From contig NZ_CP038438.1 of NCBI RefSeq assembly GCF_004683905.1, positions 3,596,001 to 3,660,000 of the forward strand: DNA of 64,000 bases, read 5' to 3'. The stretch's first letter is position 1; each line of letters begins with the position of its first letter. Source of the stretch: Pseudomonas fluorescens. Its GTDB lineage: Bacteria; Pseudomonadota; Gammaproteobacteria; Pseudomonadales; Pseudomonadaceae. A program made the translations under genes and the position numbers. Below are positions 51,635-60,801 of the stretch, one piece after another. The notes beneath the pieces are model-generated. The model saw only the letters and a list, made by a program, of their open reading frames with translations. It made no database searches and had not been told where the DNA came from.

Positions 51635-54593
51635 CCTGACTGCGGCAGGAATAACCGGTGGCCAGTGCTTCGCCCTGCTCCGCCGGCGCCTCAACCTGCC
51701 GCGCCCACGATTGCTCGTAGATCACCGCCGAGGTTTCGCGGTTGCGCGCTTCATGGCCGTAGGTGCCGGACATGCCGCAGCAACCGGTGGCCTGCGTCGC
51801 CAGTTTCAATCCGGCTCGCTCGAACACTTGTTCCCACTGGCGAGTGGCGGCCGGCGCGTTGGTTTTCTCGGTGCAGTGTGCCAGCAGACGGAATGACCGG
51901 GCCGGATCGGCAGTAGCCTGCTCCGGCATCACCTTGAGCAGCCATTCCTGCACCAGCGCGACTTCCGGGCAGTGGTCCATGCCGGGCACTTTCAGGTATT
52001 CCTGGCGATAGACCAGCGTCATCGCCGGATCCAGTCCCAGCAGCGGTACGCCAACGTCCGCCAGCTCGCGCAGTTGCTGCGCATTGCGCAACGCCGCGCG
52101 GTTGAACGCTGACAGGAAACCCTGCACATGCAGCGGCTTGCCATTGGCACTGAACGGTGCCAGATACACCTGATAGCCAAGTCGTGAAATCAACTCCAGC
52201 AGATCCGCTAGCAACGGCGCTTCGAAGTAACGGGTGAAGGCATCCTGCACCAACACCACACTGCGCTCGCGCTGGGCCGGGGTCAGCGCCGACAGATTGG
52301 CGACCGTCGCCGGCTGCACCTTCCAGCGGCGCAGCGCAGCGTGGAAATCAAAGCGACTGAGCAACGGCACATCGACCATGCCGCCAAGACGCTCCAACTG
52401 TTTGCGCACAAAGGTTGCGCCCATCAAACCGTTGTACAGCGCCGGAATCCGCGCCATGTACGGAATGCTGTACTCCAGCGAAGCAATCAGATAATCCCGC
52501 GCCGGGCGCAGATAACGGCTGTGATACAGCTCAAGGAAACGCGAACGGAATTCCGGCACGTTGACCTTGACCGGGCACTGTCCCGCGCAGGATTTGCACG
52601 CCAGGCAACCGGCCATGGCGTCATACACCTCATGGGAAAAGTCTGCATCCTGCGCGCGGCTGTTGCGCCAGCGTGTCCACAGGTTGCGGAAAAATGCCGG
52701 ACGACGGATCGCCTCCGACAGCACATCCACCCCTGCCTCGCCCTGCAAACGCAGCCATTCGCGGATCAGCGATGCGCGACCCTTGGGCGATTGCGCACGC
52801 TCGCGGGTGGCTTTCCACGATGGGCACATGGCGTCGTCGGGATCGAAGTTGTAGCAGGCGCCGTTGCCGTTGCAATGCATGGCTGCGCCGTAGCTCTGCC
52901 AGACCTTTTCGTCGATTTGCCGGTCGAGTTCGCCGCGCAGGGTCACTTCGTCGATTTTCAGCAACGCCGCACCGGTATTGGCCGGGGTGGCGATCTTGCC
53001 CGGGTTGAACTGATTGAACGGGTCAAACGCAGCTTTCAGTGCCTGCAACGCCGGATACAGCTCACCGAAAAATGCCGGCGCGTATTCCGAGCGCAGGCCT
53101 TTGCCGTGCTCGCCCCACAACAGGCCGCCGTAACGCTGGGTCAGCGCCGCGACGCCGTCGGACACCGGGCGCACCAGCGCCGCTTGCTGCGGATCCTTCA
53201 TGTCGAGAATCGGCCGTACGTGCAACACACCGGCATCGACGTGGCCGAACATGCCGTACTGCAAACCGTGGCTGTCGAGCAGTTCGCGCAGTTCGGCGAT
53301 GTACTCGGCCAGGTGCTGCGGCGGCACTGCGGTGTCTTCGACAAACGGCTGCGGCCGCGCTTCGCCGGCAACGTTACCGAGAAGGCCGACTGCGCGTTTG
53401 CGCATGCCATAAACCTTGTTCACTGCCGCCTGGCCGACCGCCAGGGTATGGCCGAGGCGTTCGACGGCGGTGTCGCTGCTCAAGTGTTCGAGGAAGGCTT
53501 CGACCCGGTGTTGCAGGTCCTCGGGATCATCACCGCAGAACTCCACCAGGTTGATCCCCAGTGTCGGGCGCTCGGCACTTGCCGGGAAGTATTCGGCGAC
53601 GCCGTGCCAGACGATGTCCTGCATCGCCAGCAACAACACCTTGGAATCCACGGTTTCAATCGACAGCGGCTTGAGCGCCATCAGCGCCCGGGCATCGCGC
53701 AACGCATCCATGAACCCGGCGTAGCGAATGTTCACCAGCATCGTGTGTTTGGGGATCGGCAGTACGTTGAGCTTCGCCTCAACCACAAACCCCAGCGAGC
53801 CTTCGGCGCCGCACAGCACGCTGTTGAGGTTGAAGCGGTTGTCGGCCTCGCGCAGATGCGCCAGGTCGTAGCCGGTCAGGCAGCGGTTGAGGTCAGGGAA
53901 CCGTTGTTTGATCAACTCGCCCTGCTCATCAATGATCTGCCGCGCACAGCGATAAACTTCACCCACCCGATCTTCACGGGCGCACAGCGCTGTCAGTTCG
54001 TCTTCCGCAAGCGCTGCGCCGTGCAGGCGTTCACCGCCGCGCAGGACCATGTCGAGTTCCAGCACATGGTCGCGGGTCTTGCCGTAGGTGCAACTGCCCT
54101 GGCCGCTGGCGTCGGTGTTGATCATGCCGCCGACGGTGGCGCGGTTGGAGGTCGACAGCTCCGGGGCGAAAAACAGCCCGGCTGATTTCAGCGCGGCGTT
54201 GAGCTGATCCTTGACCACCCCGGCCTGCACCCGCACCCAGCGCTGCTCGACGTTGATTTCCAGAATACGGTTCATGTGCCGCGACAGGTCGACGACGATG
54301 CCATCGGTCAGCGACTGGCCGTTGGTGCCGGTGCCACCGCCACGCGGAGTGATCACCACTTGCTGATAAGCCGGCTCGGCGATCAGCCGTGCGACCCGCG
54401 CCACATCCTCCGCATCCATCGGAAACACCGCCGCTTGCGGCAGGCGCTGGTAGATCGAGTTGTCGGTGGCGAGCACCACGCGACTGGCGTAATCGGCACT
54501 GATCTCGCCACGAAAACTACTGGCTTTCAGGGCGCTGAGGAACAGTTGGTAATCAGTAGTCAATGCAGCGGCGGGTGACAGCTGGGCAATCAT
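51567..54593 (-). CDS. ydiJ: YdiJ-like FAD/Fe-S D-2-hydroxyacid dehydrogenase
   Basis: The 1008-residue protein has an N-terminal FAD-binding PCMH domain (about 45-260, PRGGGTGTNGQSLTDGIVVD, then GGMINTDASGQGSCTYGKT). An FAD-oxidase C-terminal domain covers about 290-555. An iron-sulfur domain carries MHCNGNGACYNF...DDAMCPSW and CLACKSCAGQCPVKV, and a C-terminal CCG-type domain is TGCCGMSGTYGHE. E. coli YdiJ (1018 residues) oxidises D-2-hydroxyglutarate or related 2-hydroxy acids. Start 54593 is supported by PF-like MIAQLSPAAALTTDY; divergent from LysR. Confidence 0.93.
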   Translation of the reverse strand: MIAQLSPAAALTTDYQLFLSALKASSFRGEISADYASRVVLATDNSIYQRLPQAAVFPMDAEDVARVARLIAEPAYQQVVITPRGGGTGTNGQSLTDGIVVDLSRHMNRILEINVEQRWVRVQAGVVKDQLNAALKSAGLFFAPELSTSNRATVGGMINTDASGQGSCTYGKTRDHVLELDMVLRGGERLHGAALAEDELTALCAREDRVGEVYRCARQIIDEQGELIKQRFPDLNRCLTGYDLAHLREADNRFNLNSVLCGAEGSLGFVVEAKLNVLPIPKHTMLVNIRYAGFMDALRDARALMALKPLSIETVDSKVLLLAMQDIVWHGVAEYFPASAERPTLGINLVEFCGDDPEDLQHRVEAFLEHLSSDTAVERLGHTLAVGQAAVNKVYGMRKRAVGLLGNVAGEARPQPFVEDTAVPPQHLAEYIAELRELLDSHGLQYGMFGHVDAGVLHVRPILDMKDPQQAALVRPVSDGVAALTQRYGGLLWGEHGKGLRSEYAPAFFGELYPALQALKAAFDPFNQFNPGKIATPANTGAALLKIDEVTLRGELDRQIDEKVWQSYGAAMHCNGNGACYNFDPDDAMCPSWKATRERAQSPKGRASLIREWLRLQGEAGVDVLSEAIRRPAFFRNLWTRWRNSRAQDADFSHEVYDAMAGCLACKSCAGQCPVKVNVPEFRSRFLELYHSRYLRPARDYLIASLEYSIPYMARIPALYNGLMGATFVRKQLERLGGMVDVPLLSRFDFHAALRRWKVQPATVANLSALTPAQRERSVVLVQDAFTRYFEAPLLADLLELISRLGYQVYLAPFSANGKPLHVQGFLSAFNRAALRNAQQLRELADVGVPLLGLDPAMTLVYRQEYLKVPGMDHCPEVALVQEWLLKVMPEQATADPARSFRLLAHCTEKTNAPAATRQWEQVFERAGLKLATQATGCCGMSGTYGHEARNRETSAVIYEQSWARQVEAPAEQGEALATGYSCRSQVKRQSDRALRHPLQVLLEVVRR

Positions 54594-54752
54594 CGGTGAG
54601 GAAATCTCGGTCAAAATCGGGCCGTGTGGCGGTGAACAGTTGTGCGCAATGAATGATTGCGTCACGCTCCCGCCATCTCATGGTGCTTATGTTCATTGCT
54701 TGGCGCCGTCGGGACAAACGTAAAATCGACCCGCAATCCATGACTAAAACGA

Positions 54753-55637
54753 ATGAATCCGCGAACTCTCACCCCTTCCATGTCGCTGTTGCTGGCCTTC
54801 GAGGCCGCCGCACGCCATGAAAGTTACACCCGCGCCGCCCATGAACTGTCGCTGACGCAAAGCGCGGTCAGCCGTCAGGTGCAGATTCTGGAAAAGATGC
54901 TCGGCATGCGCCTGTTCAGTCGCGAGGGACGGCAAGTGGTGCTGACCGATGTCGGGCGCATGTATCAGCGCGAACTGGCCGAAGCCCTCGGGCAGATCCG
55001 CAGCGCGACGTTGCAGGCCATGGCGTTCGGTTCCGGCATTCATAGTTTGCGTCTGGCGACGCTGCCGACCTTCGGCTCGAAATGGCTGCTGCCGCGACTC
55101 AAGGACTTCTACACCGCACACCCCGGCATGACCGTGCACTTGCATTCACGCATCGAAGCGATCGACTTCGACACCAGCGAGATCGATGCGGCGATCTGCG
55201 TCGGTGCGGGGGATTGGCCCGGGCTGAGCGCCCTGCCCCTGCACACTGAAGAACTGGTGGTGATTGCCAGTGCGCAGTTGTCGTTGGCCGAACGCGATGA
55301 TGCGGAACAGCACATCGCCGGGCAGTTACTGCTCAATGTCAGCAGCAATGCCCAGGCCTGGGCGGAATGGTTCACGCATCATGGTTTGCCCCACCGCAGC
55401 ATGCGCATCGGGCCGAGCTTTGAAATGACTTCGCACCTGATTCAGGCGGTCCGGGCGAATATTGGCGTGGGGCTGGTGCCACGGATTCTGGTGGAGGATG
55501 AATTGCTTAACGGCGAGCTGCTGCAACTGGGGGAGCCGATCACCAGCCGGCGCAGCTATTACCTGGTGTATCCGCCGCGTAATGAGGCGTTGCCGTCACT
55601 GAAAGCGTTCAGGGATTGGTTGGTACGATCGTTATGA
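54753..55637 (+). CDS. LysR-family regulator (GcvA-like)
   Basis: The 294 residues open MNPRTLTPSMSLLLAFEAAARHESYTRAA in two parts and continue with LTQSAVSRQVQILEKMLG, the GcvA-like HTH. The effector domain is about 90-290. It is 159 bp divergent from ydiJ, its likely target. Confidence 0.92.
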   Translation: MNPRTLTPSMSLLLAFEAAARHESYTRAAHELSLTQSAVSRQVQILEKMLGMRLFSREGRQVVLTDVGRMYQRELAEALGQIRSATLQAMAFGSGIHSLRLATLPTFGSKWLLPRLKDFYTAHPGMTVHLHSRIEAIDFDTSEIDAAICVGAGDWPGLSALPLHTEELVVIASAQLSLAERDDAEQHIAGQLLLNVSSNAQAWAEWFTHHGLPHRSMRIGPSFEMTSHLIQAVRANIGVGLVPRILVEDELLNGELLQLGEPITSRRSYYLVYPPRNEALPSLKAFRDWLVRSL

Positions 55638-55777
55638 CAGATCGTCTCGCCCGAGCAACGTTCACCGCTTGGGAGGTGGTGGAGCGCTAGGACCACGGGC
55701 AGTTTGCGGCGAGTTCCTGTCGTTCGAGCCAAGGTAGCGTGCCACATCTGGCGGCATGGGTCTCGGTGCTTCGGCGG

Positions 55778-56383
55778 TCATGGCTGGCTCTCTTTTATGG
55801 TGGTGAATTCAACCCACTGAACTTTCGACGAATCTATCACCAACAGGTCGGCGTCAAAAGGCTGGGCAACGCCATCGTCACCCAACCATTTCGGGCTCTG
55901 CATCACAAACTGTCCATTCGCAGGTTCGGCAGGCCATTCACAAGGCCAGCCAAACAGGCGCCTTTCGTCGTTCAAATGCAGCGTAATGAGCCGATCGTGG
56001 CGTGCAAAGGTGCTGTACCACTGGCTGGGAAATGACGTTTTTCTGGTTACATTTCGAAACCGTAACCAGGCATGCAACTTGTCATTTGAAGCGAGATTGC
56101 AGGAAAGAAATCCGAGTGTCACTGACACAAAGAACGCCCATATTGTCTGCGCCTTGCCATCCCATATTCCTACAGAAAATCCCTTCGTCCCCACCCATAG
56201 ACAGATTGCACCTATCCCCAATACAGCCCCATGAATCACAAACGTAAAGATCAACGCCTGCACAATCTGCCCAAACGTATCAGGCCGTTTGAACGCGGTG
56301 AGCGTGTAGAAAATCCAGGTAGAAACAAATCCGGGAATCAGATACTGCAACAACGGAATAACTTCTTTGACCAGATCATCCAT
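55778..56383 (-). CDS. DUF6338 family membrane protein
   Basis: The 201 residues begin MDDLVKEVIPLLQYLIPGF; three membrane segments are seen in the first 110 residues, followed by a soluble C-terminal part with LRFRNVTRKTSFPSQWY and HLNDERRLFGWPCEWP, the DUF6338 pattern. Function unknown; family members occur in mobile and defence-associated regions. Base composition is visibly lower in GC than in the neighbours, suggesting recent acquisition. AAGGAG precedes ATG at 11 bases. Confidence 0.82.
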   Translation of the reverse strand: MDDLVKEVIPLLQYLIPGFVSTWIFYTLTAFKRPDTFGQIVQALIFTFVIHGAVLGIGAICLWVGTKGFSVGIWDGKAQTIWAFFVSVTLGFLSCNLASNDKLHAWLRFRNVTRKTSFPSQWYSTFARHDRLITLHLNDERRLFGWPCEWPAEPANGQFVMQSPKWLGDDGVAQPFDADLLVIDSSKVQWVEFTTIKESQP

Positions 56384-56493
56384 GATCCGTGGCTCCTTGA
56401 AAGGCATGCCCCTCCGGTTACCGGGCGGCACTCAGAAGCCTAGCGCACACTGGGATACGCCTCATGCCGATCTGTCACAGCGCATTTCGCAAA

Positions 56494-56530
56494 GCAAAAA
56501 AAAGCAGAAACCATTGATCCGGTTTCTGCT
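56494..56530. terminator. bidirectional terminator
   Basis: AGCAGAAACC (56503-56512) pairs perfectly with GGTTTCTGCT (56521-56530). Plus strand continues with TTTTG; minus strand continues with seven T. It ends the lipoprotein gene on the minus strand. Confidence 0.88.
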
Positions 56531-56566
56531 TTTTGTGCGGCTGGTTTTTGCAGCGGAGGCTGGGCT

Positions 56567-56902
56567 TTACAGGCAGTCACGCACCGATTTGCGCAACGAC
56601 CCGGACTTGGCCCATGGCGGTCCCTGATACAGGGAAACGCGACTACCGTCCTTGTATTTGATGATGTCGAGAATCTCGTCGGCGGTGACGAGGCTCGGCG
56701 CCTTGATCCGGTAGCCGTTGGAAATGGACGTCTGCGTGGTCTTAGGAATGTCCTGCTGCCACAACGGCAACAAGCACGCGGCATAGTCTTTAGGCGCTTT
56801 GGTAGTGGTTTTGCTGAGATTTGGCTCGCCCGGCACCAGCGATGCTGGCAATGAGCAACCCGCCAGCAATGCCAACGCCAAACTCCCGATCCATATCCGC
56901 AT
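56567..56902 (-). CDS. small lipoprotein, paralogue B
   Basis: The 111-residue protein starts MRIWIGSLALALLAGC (lipobox Cys 16). The mature part shares the same pattern as the gene at 26854: ..DYAACLLPLWQ.., ISNGYRIKAPS.VTADEIL, a GSRVSLYQ strand and terminal RKSVRDCL. Function unknown. ATG 56900-56902 has AGGG upstream. Own terminator follows. Confidence 0.85.
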   Translation of the reverse strand: MRIWIGSLALALLAGCSLPASLVPGEPNLSKTTTKAPKDYAACLLPLWQQDIPKTTQTSISNGYRIKAPSLVTADEILDIIKYKDGSRVSLYQGPPWAKSGSLRKSVRDCL

Positions 56903-57088
56903 GGTGTTTCCCTGATCTTGAAAAACGCGAATGTAACGTGTAACCGGGTGTACATCCAGCGCGGCACGTCGCCCACAAGGGAGATTGGACAAATATTTAC
57001 ATGCATGCAGCCCGGTGGCAGACGAGCTGCGCATCATCGAAGAAAAATGCGACTACTCTGTTCTACCGAGAATGTTCCGGAGGTGATC

Positions 57089-57328
57089 ATGCGGCTCAAT
57101 GAATACGAACACGAACTTCAGCGCGACCTGCAAGCCGTTGCATCGGATCTGAGATGGTCGGCGGTCGACCTCAAACGCATCGCCGAACAGCTGCGCAAGA
57201 GCGGCAATGAAGCGGATGCCCAGGCGGTACTCAGGTCCTGCGAGGTGCTGCAAAGTGATGAAGAACGCCTGCAGCTGTATGCCAGGGAAGTGAAGACGCG
57301 CTCCATCAGCCGGACCAAAGTCCACTGA
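57089..57328 (+). CDS. small helical coiled-coil hypothetical protein
   Basis: The 79-residue highly charged protein, MRLNEYEHELQRDLQAVASD..., is one long heptad-rich helix pair with no membrane segment. A strong GGAGG precedes ATG 57089. Function unknown. A perfect terminator follows. Confidence 0.75.
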   Translation: MRLNEYEHELQRDLQAVASDLRWSAVDLKRIAEQLRKSGNEADAQAVLRSCEVLQSDEERLQLYAREVKTRSISRTKVH

Positions 57329-57351
57329 TACCACCCCCTGCCCTCAACAAA

Positions 57352-57380
57352 AGCCCCGGCAATCACCGGGGCTCTTTCGT
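57352..57380 (+). terminator. rho-independent terminator
   Basis: AGCCCCGG (57352-57359) pairs with CCGGGGCT (57366-57373) around a six-base loop, followed by CTTTCGTT. It ends the coiled-coil gene. Confidence 0.85.
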
Positions 57381-57390
57381 TACATTTGCT

Positions 57391-57588
57391 TCAACTTGCA
57401 GTGTGACTTCGCGCTCGCACCGAGCGTTTTCTGTAACCCGGCAACGCAGCGGCATAGGCCAGCGCCTCCTCTCTGCTACCGAACGACGCAAGCCGATCGC
57501 CTTGAGTACAAACCCGCCACGGGCCGTTGTTCACGCTGAGTACGTCGTAGCCGTTCATGTGCATTTTGTTCAAGACCGGAATGCTCAT
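57391..57588 (-). CDS. small hypothetical protein
   Basis: The 65-residue soluble basic protein (MSIPVLNKMHMNGYDVLSVN..., SREEALAYAAALPGYRKRS) resembles the short DUF2188-like set, with a W/V-rich strand then an E-A-L-A-Y-A helix. An excellent AAAGGAGG 5-6 bases before the ATG supports it as real. Function unknown. Confidence 0.7.
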   Translation of the reverse strand: MSIPVLNKMHMNGYDVLSVNNGPWRVCTQGDRLASFGSREEALAYAAALPGYRKRSVRARSHTAS

Positions 57589-57810
57589 GGGTACCTCCTT
57601 TTTGCCGACGGTGGAGTCAGCTCTGCCTTTTTAACTTACACCCGGATGCCGCAGTTGTGCCGACCGGATGTCGCCATCGCGAGGCGCCAAGGCTCTGGCA
57701 CTTTCAGCCACGCCAAACACTCAAAACCCCAAGGGAACCTTTGAATCCGGGCCCGGCTCGAATATTGCAGTTTTATTTCATTTATGTGACACGCAGTAAA
57801 CAGGTAACAG

Positions 57811-58173
57811 ATGAAAGTACGCGCCACCGTTATTTGCGAGCAGGATCGACACGTTCTCCTGGTGCGCAAACCCCGCTGCCGCTGGACATTGCCCGGCGGC
57901 AAGGTCGAGCCTGGGGAAACCAAAGCCGGGGCGGCGATGCGCGAGCTGCAGGAAGAAACAGCACTGGATGCCGAGCAGATGTTGTATCTGATGGAACTGC
58001 ACAGCGGCAGCACCCAGCATCATGTCTACGAGGCGTCGGTGCTCGATCTTGAGCAGTTGCGCCCGCAAAACGAGATCACCGAATGCATCTGGCATCCGCT
58101 GGACGCGGTGCAGAATCTACCCACCAGCGAGGCGACGTTACGCATCGTGCAGGCGTTTCAGCGGCGCTTGTAA
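57811..58173 (+). CDS. NUDIX hydrolase
   Basis: The 120-residue protein has a near-complete Nudix box [20 protein letters not shown], then ETALD (the G before last position replaced by T). It hydrolyses nucleoside diphosphate derivatives; substrate unknown. It lies after a 220-bp gap with no gene. Confidence 0.88.
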   Translation: MKVRATVICEQDRHVLLVRKPRCRWTLPGGKVEPGETKAGAAMRELQEETALDAEQMLYLMELHSGSTQHHVYEASVLDLEQLRPQNEITECIWHPLDAVQNLPTSEATLRIVQAFQRRL

Positions 58174-58177
58174 GGTA

Positions 58178-58420
58178 TCAGCCGGCGAATGCCCGGCGCC
58201 CGGCGCTCATTTCCGTACGCAATTCGCCAATGAAGTTGGAAATGTCGCGGATCGTCACCAGATGTTCCGGTGAGACACCATTGAGCAACAACTCGACTCG
58301 CCCGGAGTCAGGCTCATAAACCTTGATCCGCAACAGTCCCTGCTCCACTTGTGTGCATTCGCATTCAAGCGACGGAAAGCCGGATTCGACAATCCGGCAG
58401 ATGTCGGCAATGGCTAACAT
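58178..58420 (-). CDS. DUF1652 protein
   Basis: The 80-residue protein with MLAIADICRIVESGFPSLEC and SGRVELLLNGVS is the Pseudomonas-specific DUF1652. ATG 58418-58420 is the natural start; the longer frame adds a low-confidence N-terminus. Function unknown. Convergent with the NUDIX gene, 4 bp apart. Confidence 0.85.
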   Translation of the reverse strand: MLAIADICRIVESGFPSLECECTQVEQGLLRIKVYEPDSGRVELLLNGVSPEHLVTIRDISNFIGELRTEMSAGRRAFAG

Positions 58421-58529
58421 GGGCGCACGCCTCGCAGGCGATGAGTCGGTCGACCGATTCAGCATAGATGAGCGATCAATAATCTGCCGCCCAAGCAAGT
58501 GCCAACCCGATCACATTTCCAGCGCGGCC

Positions 58530-59429
58530 TCAGTGCGCGTCATGATCCCAGATCCAGTTCCACATTCCCGGCAACTGCACCGGCTGCGAACTCTGCTGAA
58601 CCGTACGCGCCAGCGCCGCTTTCTGTAGCGTCGCGTGATCATCGTAGAACGGTTTGTCCGCCAGTCTCACGCCCGTGGCGGCGGCGCTGTCGAGCAGGAT
58701 CTGCAGGTACTCGCGGGTATGCCGCGCGGTGTAGCGGTTGAGGTCATGAAAGGTCACCACCACTGGAATCACCCCGTCTACGGTCGGAAATTCGCCGAGG
58801 GCAATGCGCTCGCGGACTTCCGATAGCTGGCGCAGCATATTCGCCCGACGTCGGGGACTGGCGTTGAAGCCCCAGATCTTGCCGTCATTGGCGCTCAAAT
58901 CGGTCAACAACACGTGCAAGCCATGCTGCTGATACGCGGCGAAGGTGCGCTTGTCGTAATTCCAGAATGGCGGGCGCAGCAGGATCGGTGCTGCTCCGGT
59001 GATCGCGGCGATATCCGCCGTGCCGTTGCGCAACGACTGCTCCAGTTCTTGCGGATCGAGCGAGCGATGATTGGTGTGCCAATGGGTGGCGGTGTGGAAT
59101 CCGAGGATGTGCCCTTCGGCGTGCTCGCGCCGCATGATGCCGCGACCAATGTCACTGTTACCGGCGCGAGGCGCGCGGGTCTGGACGAAGAACACCGCTT
59201 TGATGTCCGGTTGCACCGGGTTGACCTTGAGGCTATCGAGCACGGTCGCCGAAGGGTTCCAGAAACTCGAGGCGCTGGGGCCATCATCGAAGGTCAGCAG
59301 AAAACGCACCGGGGCCTGGGCCTTGAGCCGGGTTTCGGTTTGCGCGGTCATCTCGATCGGCGCGGCAATGCAGCCGGCCAGCCCAAGCGCGATGGCCGCT
59401 GCACAGAGAAGATTGAACGCGTATTTCAT
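58530..59429 (-). CDS. polysaccharide deacetylase lipoprotein (NodB domain)
   Basis: The 299 residues begin with a lipobox (GLAGC, C20). The NodB domain has LTFDDGPS (metal Asp pair), HTATHWHTNH (zinc His pair) and RPPFWNYDKRTF (catalytic), a complete carbohydrate esterase 4 set. It likely deacetylates a surface or peptidoglycan sugar at the outer membrane. It precedes the ABC SBP gene on the same strand by 130 bp. Confidence 0.9.
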   Translation of the reverse strand: MKYAFNLLCAAAIALGLAGCIAAPIEMTAQTETRLKAQAPVRFLLTFDDGPSASSFWNPSATVLDSLKVNPVQPDIKAVFFVQTRAPRAGNSDIGRGIMRREHAEGHILGFHTATHWHTNHRSLDPQELEQSLRNGTADIAAITGAAPILLRPPFWNYDKRTFAAYQQHGLHVLLTDLSANDGKIWGFNASPRRRANMLRQLSEVRERIALGEFPTVDGVIPVVVTFHDLNRYTARHTREYLQILLDSAAATGVRLADKPFYDDHATLQKAALARTVQQSSQPVQLPGMWNWIWDHDAH

Positions 59430-59560
59430 GTTTTGCCTTGCGCCTGGCCGTTGCGGCCCTGTTGTCGACTGGCAAAACTCCCTCGCCCTGATCCATCCCT
59501 GCGCCCGGCTTCGCGAGCCAGATTTGGATAGGGTACACAGGCTTTGGTTCCGGCGCTCGC

Positions 59561-60508
59561 TCAGTCAGCCAGAGCCTGTTGAAACGAGGTATCGATGACC
59601 CCGGCGGTGGCCAGCGGCGCCGGCAGTGCCTTGACCTTGAACAGGAAGTCCGCGGTGCCTTGCAGGTCGACCGCCGCCTGCTGATCCACCGGCCCGACAG
59701 TCATGTGCGCCTGACGCAACCAGTGCCGTGAAACCTGCTGATCGAGATTGGCTTTCTTCGCCCACAGGTCCGCGTATTCGTCAGTGTGGCTGTCGACCCA
59801 GGCCCGCGCCTGTTTCAAACGCCCGAGAAAATCGGCAATCGCGGCACGCTTGCTGTCGATCGACGGCGCCGACGCGGCAATCGCGCTGAGTCCCGGCATC
59901 AGGTTTTTCGCGGTGAGAATCGGCCGCGCACCGGAGAACACGATTTGCTGGGAGATGTACGGTTCCCACACCGGGAACGCGTCGATGCTGCCCTGTGGCA
60001 ATGCCGCTGCCGCATCAATCGGCATCAACTTGACGAAGTCGACGTAATTTTCCGGCAGACCGCCCTGCTCCAGGGCGCGCAAGGTCAGCTGCTGGCTCCA
60101 GGCGCCGGGCCAGTAGGCGACTTTCTTGCCCTTCAGATCAGCGATGGTTTTCACCGGCGAATCTTTCGGCACCAGCAAGGCGATAGTGTCCGGGTTCTGC
60201 CGCGACACACCGATCAGTTTCACCGGCGCCTGTTTGGCGGCGAGAAACAGAAAACCCGAATCGCCAAGAAATCCCAGATCCAGCGAGCCGGTCTGCAACG
60301 CCTCGGCCAGTGGCGCGGCGGCCTGGAAGTGCTTCCAGTCGACGCTGTAAGGCGCGTCTTTCAACACGCCGGAGGCTTCGACCGAAGCGCGGATGTTGTA
60401 GTAATTCTGGTCTCCGACGTGCAGGACCAACGGCTCGGCGGCGTGGGCAAGCGGTGCGGTGAATAATGCGGTCATCAGTGTGCTGCGGAGCAAACGAGAG
60501 AGCTTCAT
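59561..60508 (-). CDS. ABC transporter substrate-binding protein (SsuA-type), copy 1
   Basis: The 315 residues comprise a signal peptide (to about 23, LAHAAE) and a periplasmic binding domain with VASVEASGVL-like YYNIRASVEASG, LDLGFLGDSG, PKDSPVKTIADLKGKKVAY. It is typical of sulfonate/taurine-type binding proteins. The ligand is unknown. It is divergent from the second SBP gene at 60802, with 293 bp between. No ABC ATPase is near. Confidence 0.9.
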   Translation of the reverse strand: MKLSRLLRSTLMTALFTAPLAHAAEPLVLHVGDQNYYNIRASVEASGVLKDAPYSVDWKHFQAAAPLAEALQTGSLDLGFLGDSGFLFLAAKQAPVKLIGVSRQNPDTIALLVPKDSPVKTIADLKGKKVAYWPGAWSQQLTLRALEQGGLPENYVDFVKLMPIDAAAALPQGSIDAFPVWEPYISQQIVFSGARPILTAKNLMPGLSAIAASAPSIDSKRAAIADFLGRLKQARAWVDSHTDEYADLWAKKANLDQQVSRHWLRQAHMTVGPVDQQAAVDLQGTADFLFKVKALPAPLATAGVIDTSFQQALAD

Positions 60509-60801
60509 GGGGAGGTCCTGCGACGGGATTTTACATAGACCATAACGCTGTTGATAAACCGATTTTAAATTCGATTAAGGCATAAGCTCAGCGCTCGGAA
60601 TGCTCACTGTCCGCTGCGCAACAGTGCCTTGCCACAATGTTTCCCATGCAACAGTTGAAAGGCGCTAAAACCGGGGAAAACCCCGTAAACATGGGTCGAA
60701 ACGCACATGGCACAGAGCCTGCAATATTCCATTCATGCAGGACGCAGCCGATAAAAATATATTTTTGGACATAACAACCAGTGCCTTTGCCGGAGCGCCC
60801 C
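60509..60801. other. 293-bp divergent intergenic region between two ABC binding-protein genes
   Basis: It holds no gene on either strand. It is AT-rich at 60540-60580 (GATTTTAAATTCGATTAAGG) and at 60748-60775 (AAAAATATATTTTTGGAC), candidate promoter segments for the two divergent genes. No obvious CysB/Cbl box was proven. Confidence 0.5.

Noticed and set aside
52341..54185. 614-codon open frame antisense to ydiJ
   Set aside because: Shadow of a GC-rich gene; no recognisable protein features and the opposite strand is a well-formed enzyme.
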